A DNA stretch of 64,000 nt from Microbacterium oleivorans (GTDB taxonomy: Bacteria; Actinomycetota; Actinomycetes; Actinomycetales; Microbacteriaceae): assembly GCF_001691565.1 (NCBI RefSeq), contig NZ_MAYO01000003.1, forward strand, positions 1,090,756 through 1,154,755, read 5' to 3'. The position numbers and the translations under genes were made by a program. The notes beneath the pieces are model-generated. The model was given only the letters and a program-made list of their open reading frames with translations, made no database searches and was not told the origin of the DNA. Below, one piece after another: positions 58,033 to 64,000 of the stretch. Numbering within the stretch: the first letter of the stretch is position 1; each line of letters starts with the position of its first letter.

Positions 58033-59670
58033 GTGCCGCTGTTCGAGATGGAAGCCAGCCGATCCGGTCGGATGCGTGTCTTCATGCGTGCGCAACTGCC
58101 CTTCGCGATCGGTGTCGTCTTCATCGCCCTGGTGGGAGCGATCGCGCACCCCGACAGCCTGCGGACGGTCGCGCTGCTCACGGGGCTCGCCGTCGCGGCC
58201 GTGGCGACGCTCGCCGCGGCGGTTGTCCCGTGGGAGAGGTTGCCGCGCGCGTGGATGATCCTGATCGCGGTGGCCGACCTCCTCACCGTCGCCCTGTTCC
58301 GGGCCGAACTGATGCCCTTCGTCCCCGCGGTGACGATCCTCGCGCTCTTCCCGATCCTCTGGCTCGCCTACGGCTTCCCGTGGTACGGCATCGCGGTGGC
58401 GGTCATGGGCGCCGTCTTCGTCATCGCCTTCCGTTACGTGTACACGGGGGTCTGGCCGACGACGGCCGCTGACTGGGCGAACGTCTTCGCCTTCCCGATC
58501 CTCATCGTCGGCATCGCCGTCGTCGTGTTCCTCGCCGCCCGCCAGCTCCACCGCAACAGCGTCCGCCTCGCGGAGGCGTCGCGGGCGCAGGACGAGGCGC
58601 TCCGCGAGGCGAAGGATGCCGAGGCGATCGCGCTCGGCATCCTGAACACGGTCAACGCGGGAGTGGCCTTCTACGACAACGAGGGACGCCTCGACATCGC
58701 CAATTCGCTCGCCCACCGCATGGTCGAGATGGTCGGGTTCCATCTCGACGAACCGCCCTACGCCGGCGACGACGTGCTCGCCGCCGATCGGGTGAGCCAG
58801 ATCCCGTACGACCAGCAGATCATCCCGCGGGCGCTGCGCGGAGAGGTCATCGACAACCACGTCGAGTGGCTGGGCCCGGCCGACTCGCAGGTCGCGATCC
58901 TTGCATCCTCGGGCCAGGTGCACAGGGAGGACGGACGCCTCCTGGGCACCGTCGTCGTCGCGTACGACGTCACCGAGCTGGCGGACGCGGTCGAGGTGCG
59001 TGAACAGTTCCTGCGCACCGTCTCGCACGAGCTGCGGACGCCGATCACGAGCATCACCGGCTTCCTCGACCTGCTCGCCGACGCCGCCGACCCGTCTGAT
59101 GAGAAGCTGCAGCGCTACATCGAGATCGTCTCCCGCAAGACCGACGACCTCTTCCACCGCGTCGGCGACCTGCTGCACGCGACCGAGACGGTCAAGGAGC
59201 TCACGATCGCCCCCGTCGATGTCGCGGAGGTCGTGCGGCAGGCCGTCGGCGAGGCGCGGGTCGCCGCATCCGCCCGCGGAATGCGCATCGACATCGTCGG
59301 TCCGGGCACCGTCGTCGTCGAGGCGGACGCTCGGCAGCTGCTCGTCGCGGTCACCGAACTGGTGACGAACGCGGTCAAGTTCGGCCAGCCGGACGGCGTG
59401 GTGACGGTGGCCTGCCGCACCGACGGCGCAGTCGTCGAGATCGCCGTCACGAACCCGGGCGCGGGTCTCACCCACGCCGAGCAGCGGCGCGTGTTCGACC
59501 GCTTCTACCGCACGGCCGAGGCCCGAGCCCGTCAGGTGCAGGGATTCGGCCTGGGCCTGACGAACCTCCGGACCATCGCGGTCGCGCATTCCGGGAGCAT
59601 CCGGGTCGACAGCGCCCCGGGCCGCGGGGCGACGTTCACCCTCCGCCTGCCTCTGCGACAGCCCACATAG
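58033..59670 (+). CDS. Orphan sensor histidine kinase with PAS domain
   Basis: A 545-residue kinase. Six membrane helices (25-170), a PAS domain (about 200-310; NTVNAGVAFYDNEGRLDIAN) and a HisKA domain with His332 in TVSHELRTPITSI are followed by a HATPase domain (VTELVTNAVKFGQ, GFGLGLTNLRTIA). No response regulator lies beside it. GTG start with a GAAGGA-type sequence upstream. The ligand is unknown; membrane-embedded sensing is likely. Confidence 0.85.
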   Translation: MPLFEMEASRSGRMRVFMRAQLPFAIGVVFIALVGAIAHPDSLRTVALLTGLAVAAVATLAAAVVPWERLPRAWMILIAVADLLTVALFRAELMPFVPAVTILALFPILWLAYGFPWYGIAVAVMGAVFVIAFRYVYTGVWPTTAADWANVFAFPILIVGIAVVVFLAARQLHRNSVRLAEASRAQDEALREAKDAEAIALGILNTVNAGVAFYDNEGRLDIANSLAHRMVEMVGFHLDEPPYAGDDVLAADRVSQIPYDQQIIPRALRGEVIDNHVEWLGPADSQVAILASSGQVHREDGRLLGTVVVAYDVTELADAVEVREQFLRTVSHELRTPITSITGFLDLLADAADPSDEKLQRYIEIVSRKTDDLFHRVGDLLHATETVKELTIAPVDVAEVVRQAVGEARVAASARGMRIDIVGPGTVVVEADARQLLVAVTELVTNAVKFGQPDGVVTVACRTDGAVVEIAVTNPGAGLTHAEQRRVFDRFYRTAEARARQVQGFGLGLTNLRTIAVAHSGSIRVDSAPGRGATFTLRLPLRQPT

Positions 59671-59714
59671 GTCCGCCACGGTCAACCCGCGGCGCCACGC
59701 ACGCCTCCGACGGT

Positions 59715-59720
59715 TACGGT
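59715..59720 (+). promoter_or_regulatory. -10 box TACGGT, leaderless start of the type III PKS gene
   Basis: Six bases separate TACGGT from ATG 59727. Confidence 0.6.
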
Positions 59721-59726
59721 GAGGCA

Positions 59727-60848
59727 ATGACCACCCGGATCCTGTCGATCGGCACCGCCGTGCCCCGCGCCCGCCTGCGACAGGACCAGGTGCGCGATCT
59801 GTTCGCCGGGCAGCCCGGCGCCGACCGACTGACGAAGCGGCTCATCGGCGCCGCGTTCGACGCCTCCGCCATCGACACCCGGCACACGGTGCTCGACGAT
59901 CTCGCGGCGGCCGCTGCGGCGACCGCGCTGCCGTCGCACGACGAGCGGTTGCCGACGGTCACCGATACGGGCGCACTGCTGTCTCCCTCGACCGGCGCAC
60001 GCAACGACGCGTACATCCGCCTCGCACCTCCCCTGTTCGCCGAGGCGGCGCGGAACGCCCTGGCCGCGGCATCCGTCGACCCGGCCGACGTGACGCACGT
60101 CGTCACCGTCTCGTGCACCGGGATGTTCGCGCCCGGACCGGACTACCGGCTCGTCCGCGACCTGGGTCTGCCGACGACCGTCGCACGGTCGCACCTCGGG
60201 TTCATGGGATGCGCCGCCGCCGTACCCGCTCTCCGGACAGCGAGCCAGATCTGCGCGGCCCACCCCGACGCGGTCGTCCTGGTCGTGTGCGCGGAACTCT
60301 GCTCGCTGCACGTGCGAACGCCCGCCGACCACGACGAGATCGTGTCGTCCTCCGTCTTCGCCGACGGTGCGGCGGCGGCAGTCGTCAGCGCCGACGCCTC
60401 CCGGGCGACGGGGCCGACGTTCGAGCTCGACCGGTTCGCGACGGTGCTGACCGACGAGGGCGAGAAGGACATGGCTTGGACGATCGGCGACGCCGGATTC
60501 GAGATGGTCCTGTCAGCCGAGGTGCCGCGCATCATCGGTCGCGAGATCCGAGGTGCGGTCGAGTCGTTCCTCGGGGATGACGGCGTCGAGACGTGGGCCG
60601 TTCACCCCGGGGGCCGTAGCGTCCTCGATCGCGTAGAGAGCGGTCTCGGCCTGGCCGACGATGCACTGATGGTCTCACGTGACGTACTGCGCGATTACGG
60701 GAACATGTCGAGCGCGACGATCCTGTTCATCCTGAAGGCTCTGCTCGCGGAGGACCTCACCGACGGCGACCGCGTGGCGACCCTCGCGTTCGGCCCCGGC
60801 TTGACGCTCGAGGCCGCGCGCCTGACGTTCCGACGGGCCGCCGCGTGA
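59727..60848 (+). CDS. Type III polyketide synthase (chalcone synthase-like)
   Basis: A 373-residue thiolase-fold synthase that extends a starter acyl-CoA with malonyl-CoA to make an alkylresorcinol, pyrone or phloroglucinol. The catalytic triad is Cys162 in GFMGCAAAVPAL, His293 in WAVHPGGRSVLD and Asn326 in GNMSSATILF. GTG of the next gene overlaps its stop. The following methyltransferase, FAD oxidoreductase and convergent UbiA enzyme suggest a methylated and possibly prenylated quinone-like product. Confidence 0.9.
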   Translation: MTTRILSIGTAVPRARLRQDQVRDLFAGQPGADRLTKRLIGAAFDASAIDTRHTVLDDLAAAAAATALPSHDERLPTVTDTGALLSPSTGARNDAYIRLAPPLFAEAARNALAAASVDPADVTHVVTVSCTGMFAPGPDYRLVRDLGLPTTVARSHLGFMGCAAAVPALRTASQICAAHPDAVVLVVCAELCSLHVRTPADHDEIVSSSVFADGAAAAVVSADASRATGPTFELDRFATVLTDEGEKDMAWTIGDAGFEMVLSAEVPRIIGREIRGAVESFLGDDGVETWAVHPGGRSVLDRVESGLGLADDALMVSRDVLRDYGNMSSATILFILKALLAEDLTDGDRVATLAFGPGLTLEAARLTFRRAAA

Positions 60849-61537
60849 ACCTCCGCGCGCGTGACGCCGCGCTCCGGGAGTTGATGGACGACCCCGGCTG
60901 CGATCCCGTCGCCCTGGCCTCGACGCTGCGGCGCTTCGACCTCGTGAACCGTGCGATCGGCGGGTGGGGCCGGGTCTGGCGGCGCGGCATCCGTCCCCGC
61001 CTGCGAGAGCTCGGTCGTCCCGCGCGCGTGCTCGACGTCGGCAGCGGCGGCGGTGACGTGGTCGCGCGGCTCGCCGCCTGGGCGGAGCGCGACGGCCTCG
61101 AGGTGCAGTGGCTCGGAATCGACCCGGATCCGCGGGCGCTCGAGGTCGCCCGGACGCGCGAGAGCGCGACCGTGTCGTTCGCCGCGACGGATGCCGCCGG
61201 GCTCCGGGACGCCGGCGAGACGTTCGACCTCGTCCTCTCGAACCACGTGCTGCACCATCTGGACGCGGATGGACTCGCCGACTTCGCCGCCGACACGCGC
61301 GCGCTGTCCTCGGGAGCCGTCATGCACGCCGACATCGAGCGGGGCGCACTCGCGTATGCGCTGTACGGCATGGGAATCACGGCGCTCGAGCGGGGCACCT
61401 TCCTCCGGACCGACGGCCTGCGGTCGATCCGGCGGAGCTATCGGGCGGCCGAGCTCGAGCAGGCGCTCGGCTCGCCGTGGCGGGTGGCGTCGCCGGCACC
61501 GTTCCGACTTCTCGCGGTGGCGGCCGGCGATGCCTGA
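60845..61537 (+). CDS. SAM-dependent methyltransferase of the polyketide cluster
   Basis: A 230-residue class I methyltransferase. SAM motif I ARVLDVGSGGGDVVARLA, motif II IDPDPRAL and LVLSNHVLHHLDADG. The N-terminal region (LMDDPGCDPVALASTLRRFDLVNRAIGGWGRVWRRG) is typical of the methyltransferase found with actinobacterial type III PKS genes. Start GTG overlaps the PKS stop. It likely methylates the polyketide. Confidence 0.85.
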   Translation: MNLRARDAALRELMDDPGCDPVALASTLRRFDLVNRAIGGWGRVWRRGIRPRLRELGRPARVLDVGSGGGDVVARLAAWAERDGLEVQWLGIDPDPRALEVARTRESATVSFAATDAAGLRDAGETFDLVLSNHVLHHLDADGLADFAADTRALSSGAVMHADIERGALAYALYGMGITALERGTFLRTDGLRSIRRSYRAAELEQALGSPWRVASPAPFRLLAVAAGDA

Positions 61538-62657
61538 GGTCATCGTCGTCGGCGCGGGCCCGGTGGGGACGCTCCTGGCTGCCGAGCTCACGCGCTTCGG
61601 GGTCGACGTCGCGGTGGTCGAGCGGAGGCCGGCCGCCGGCGGCGGTTCGCGCGCGATCGGGCTGCATGCTCCGACACTCGCCGCTCTCGAGGCCGGCGGC
61701 GCGACCGAGCGGATCCTGACCCGCGCCGTGCGGGTGCGACGCGGGGAGGCGCGCAGCGACGGTCGGACGCTCGGTGTCGTCGACTTCGGCCGTCTCGACG
61801 TGCGGCATCCGTATGTCGCGACACTGCCGCAGGTCGAGACCGAAGCCGCGCTGCGGGGCAATGGCCCTGAGCCCGAGCGCGGCGTGACGGTCACTCGGAT
61901 CGCTCCCGACGGTGCGCGGGTGCGTGTCGAGACCGATCAGGGTGAGCGCGCTGCGCCGATCGTGGTCGTGGCGGGCGGGGTGGGCGTGAGGGAGCTCGTC
62001 TTCCGGCCGGGCGCGTTGCGGCGGACCGCATACGCGGATCGGTATCTGATGACGGATGCCGCCTTGCCGCCTCGCGAGGACGACGAGACCGCGGTCGTCC
62101 ATCTGGCTCCGGACGGGGTGCTCGAGTCCTTCCCCCTGCCGGACGGACGGCGCCGCTTCGTCGCGTGGGACGCGGGCGGGTCGCTCGAGCCGCATGCGCT
62201 GGCGGCACGGTTGCGGGGCGCCATGCGGGCCCGCGGTGAGGCGGGGGCGGCCGAGATGGTGAGCGGGGCAACCGGGTTCGGCGTGCGGCGGGTGCTGGCG
62301 CCCGCGATGCGCCGCGACCGGCTGTTCGTCATCGGCGACGCGGCGCACGAGATCAGTCCGATCGGCGGGCAGGGCCTCAACCTCGGGCTGCTGGATGCCG
62401 CGACCCTCGCACCCCTGCTCGCGGCCTGGACGCGTCTGGGGTCGGCACCCGAACCGGATCTGGCCGAGTGGGAACGCGATCGGCTGCGATCGGCCCGGGC
62501 CGCCGGGCGACTCGCGGCCGTGAACATGAGCCTCGGCCGCCCCGTGTCACGGCGTACGCACGCGATGCGGTCGCGTGTCCTGGGTTCCGTGCTCGCGGCG
62601 ACGGGGTCCCTCGTCCCGCACGCCTACGCGATGGGCCTCGACGCCGCCGGACGGTGA
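61530..62657 (+). CDS. FAD-dependent oxidoreductase of the polyketide cluster
   Basis: A 375-residue flavoprotein of the PHBH/RebC-like monooxygenase class. Dinucleotide motif VVGAGPVGTLLAAEL at the N-terminus and FAD motif VIGDAAHEISPIGGQGLNLGL near residue 270. It overlaps the methyltransferase stop by eight bases. Hydroxylation of the resorcinol ring to a hydroquinone or quinone is a reasonable proposal. A related gene set, with UbiA, is frequent in Microbacterium-type genomes. Confidence 0.85.
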   Translation: MPEVIVVGAGPVGTLLAAELTRFGVDVAVVERRPAAGGGSRAIGLHAPTLAALEAGGATERILTRAVRVRRGEARSDGRTLGVVDFGRLDVRHPYVATLPQVETEAALRGNGPEPERGVTVTRIAPDGARVRVETDQGERAAPIVVVAGGVGVRELVFRPGALRRTAYADRYLMTDAALPPREDDETAVVHLAPDGVLESFPLPDGRRRFVAWDAGGSLEPHALAARLRGAMRARGEAGAAEMVSGATGFGVRRVLAPAMRRDRLFVIGDAAHEISPIGGQGLNLGLLDAATLAPLLAAWTRLGSAPEPDLAEWERDRLRSARAAGRLAAVNMSLGRPVSRRTHAMRSRVLGSVLAATGSLVPHAYAMGLDAAGR

Positions 62658-62685
62658 GGGGCGCGGGCGCGACGGATCCCCAGGA

Positions 62686-63516
62686 TCATGCTGCGCCCGA
62701 GGCCACCACGAGCTGAAGGGCGAGAACCAGGGCGGCGGCCATCACGAGCCGGAAGCCGGTGCGATCGGCGCCGCGGCGCCGCATCCGGACCAGGACGGCC
62801 ACGTCGATCGCGGTCACGGCCACTGCGAACAGGATCATCAGGACAGGCGCGGCGCCCTCGATCAGACTGCCGACGAGCACGGCGACGGCGGCGACGACGA
62901 TTCCGGCGACGGCGAGGAGGACGGATGCCGCGGGCCCGATGCGGTGCGGCAGGCCACGGACCCCCGTGCGCCGGTCGTCGTCGAGGTCGGGCAGCACGTT
63001 GGTGAGGTGCACGGCCGCACCGAGCATGGCTCCCGCGAACGCCGCCCAGAGCACTGCCGGCTGCGGCGACGGCCCGGACAGCGTCGCCAGCGAGGGGAAG
63101 ATGCCGAAACTGACGAGGAACGGAACGATCGAGACGGGAGTCGCCTTCAGCCCGGCGTTGTAACTCCAGGCGAAGGCCAGGGCGATGACGTGCGCGATGA
63201 GCATCCCCCAGCCGAGGACGGCGGAGAGGATGACGGCCACCCCGAGGGCGACGAAAGCCGCGATCCACGCGGTGCGGACGCGGGTATCACCTCGGACCAG
63301 CGGCTTGTCGTCGCGGCCGACGGTCGCATCGCGGAACAGGTCGATCGCGTCGTTCGACAGGCCGACCGATACCTGACCTGCGAACACGGCGACGACGAGC
63401 ACGACGATCCGCCACGGCTCCAGCCCGGCGGCGACGCCGAGAGCCAGAGACAGGACCGTGACGACGAGCGAGGGACCCGGGTGAGTGGCACCCCACAGGG
63501 CCCGAACGGTTCGCAT
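62686..63516 (-). CDS. UbiA-family prenyltransferase
   Basis: A 276-residue membrane enzyme with about eight helices. The two Asp-rich motifs that bind polyprenyl diphosphate through magnesium are intact: NDAIDLFRD (55-63) and NVLPDLDDD (173-181). It joins an isoprenoid chain to an aromatic or quinone ring. ATG 63516 is chosen by the basic N-terminus. It is convergent with the oxidoreductase gene, 28 bases apart, so it is likely part of the same cluster though not the same operon. Confidence 0.88.
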   Translation of the reverse strand: MRTVRALWGATHPGPSLVVTVLSLALGVAAGLEPWRIVVLVVAVFAGQVSVGLSNDAIDLFRDATVGRDDKPLVRGDTRVRTAWIAAFVALGVAVILSAVLGWGMLIAHVIALAFAWSYNAGLKATPVSIVPFLVSFGIFPSLATLSGPSPQPAVLWAAFAGAMLGAAVHLTNVLPDLDDDRRTGVRGLPHRIGPAASVLLAVAGIVVAAVAVLVGSLIEGAAPVLMILFAVAVTAIDVAVLVRMRRRGADRTGFRLVMAAALVLALQLVVASGAA

Positions 63517-63681
63517 GCTCGATCTTTTCACGCTCCGGGGACCACTTGGCTGGGCCTCACTCAGGTCCCGCGACGACCCCGCGAGCACGTGAGAGCTTTC
63601 TCATTCTCGGCGTTGTTCACAACGTGTGGTTTGGGCGCTCTTCGGGGTCTGGATGTCGGAGGTGGGTGGCAGAGTGCAGGT
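63517..63681. promoter_or_regulatory. Divergent promoter region between UbiA and the DUF222 gene
   Basis: The 165-base gap contains an inverted repeat CGTTGT/ACAACG (63611-63616 and 63619-63624) and A+T-rich patches. No certain -10 box was assigned. Confidence 0.35.
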
Positions 63682-64000
63682 ATGACGGACGCAGCGGAAA
63701 CCCCCGATGGTGAGGCGTATCTCGCCGCCATCACGGGGATCGTTGCGGATGTCGAAGACGTGGGCCTCGAGTTGGCTCGCGTGCAAATCCGTGAGCTTCG
63801 CGTGCTCGCCGCCGCGGGAAGGTTGGCCGAGAAGCAGGGCGGGCACCCGCACATGAAAGTCCGGCTGAGCGACATGGTGCTCCGGTCGATCGCCGCCGAA
63901 GTCGGCGGCGTGATGCGCGTCGCGGACCGCACCGTGCAACGCCGCATCGGTGAAGCCCGGATGATCATCGAAGGATTCCCCGCCGCGGTCGCCGCGTGGG
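63682..64000 (+). CDS. DUF222 (HNH endonuclease-associated) protein, 5' part
   Basis: The first 106 codons of a gene that continues past the window. The segment LRSIAAEVGGVMRVADRTVQRRIGEARMIIEGFPAAVAAW is the conserved core of DUF222, which is normally followed by an HNH nuclease domain. Members occur in many dispersed copies in actinobacteria and in phage or mobile contexts. ATG 63682 is a likely start. The catalytic part is not in view. Confidence 0.85.
   Translation, partial: MTDAAETPDGEAYLAAITGIVADVEDVGLELARVQIRELRVLAAAGRLAEKQGGHPHMKVRLSDMVLRSIAAEVGGVMRVADRTVQRRIGEARMIIEGFPAAVAAW

Noticed and set aside
57232..59727. 831-codon minus-strand open frame over the hypothetical and orphan kinase genes
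   Set aside because: It is low-complexity Arg/Asp/Gly-rich, has no family signature and covers clearly coding plus-strand genes.
1..64000. tRNA, rRNA, IS element or prophage genes
   Set aside because: No cloverleaf-capable intergenic segment, transposase or structural phage gene could be found by reading; the DUF222 gene at the end is not enough to call a mobile element.

Overview
The window is about 70% G+C, with GTG starts common, four-base start/stop overlaps between neighbouring genes, few T-tracts and a strong preference for C or G in third codon positions. The word GGATGCCG (or CGGCATCC) occurs about 115 times by eye count. Together with the gene content (DUF222 protein, T3PKS-UbiA cluster, LacI and AraC sugar regulators, NarL-type two-component systems) this points to an actinobacterium of the Microbacteriaceae, most like Microbacterium. 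No rRNA, tRNA, transposase or CRISPR array was seen.

Bases 1-28,300 form a plant-polysaccharide region suited to pectin and rhamnogalacturonan I. It carries an alpha-ketoglutarate semialdehyde dehydrogenase, two close serine-hydrolase paralogues, two GH35-type beta-galactosidases, an AraC regulator, a DUF5107/TPR protein, a cellulase-like hydrolase, a secreted PL11 rhamnogalacturonan lyase, a LacI regulator and the L-rhamnose genes rhaM, rhaI, an esterase gene and rhaB. LacI-type palindromes lie at the GH35, PL11 and rhamnose promoters. The model is that the lyase and galactosidases strip the polymer outside or at the cell surface, and RhaM, RhaI and RhaB process the rhamnose. No rhamnulose-1-phosphate aldolase is present.

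Inside this region sits a four-gene block (9,714-13,635): a small secreted protein, a lipoprotein, an ABC ATPase and an FtsX-like permease. It entirely lacks the genome's GGATGCCG word and looks acquired. Its layout resembles lactococcin-972-type bacteriocin loci, and it is the best candidate for an undescribed system. Four copies of a 70-base palindromic repeat are also confined to the first 22 kb.

Bases 26,950-33,980 hold a MATE exporter, a citrate transporter divergent from a CitA/CitB-type two-component system, two small membrane proteins and a SpoU methyltransferase. Bases 33,989-40,163 are a MacB-like export operon (lipoprotein, adaptor with peptidoglycan-binding domain, ATPase, permease, histidine kinase) with its OmpR-type regulator divergent at the other end. 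Bases 40,209-44,075 contain an NRAMP manganese transporter with a perfect palindrome over its start codon, a decarboxylase/TetR pair and an MntR-type regulator. Housekeeping and mixed genes follow: SDR, pyrE, xth, a NarL-type two-component system, FMN reductase, ABC-2 exporter, Ser/Thr kinase, GH15 trehalase-like enzyme, glucose-6-phosphate dehydrogenase, nitroreductase and an orphan histidine kinase. The window ends with a type III polyketide cluster (PKS, methyltransferase, FAD oxidoreductase, UbiA prenyltransferase; 59,727-63,516) and the start of a DUF222 gene.

Fourteen genes have a TAnnnT-like -10 box 6-8 bases before the start codon, so leaderless transcription looks common here.
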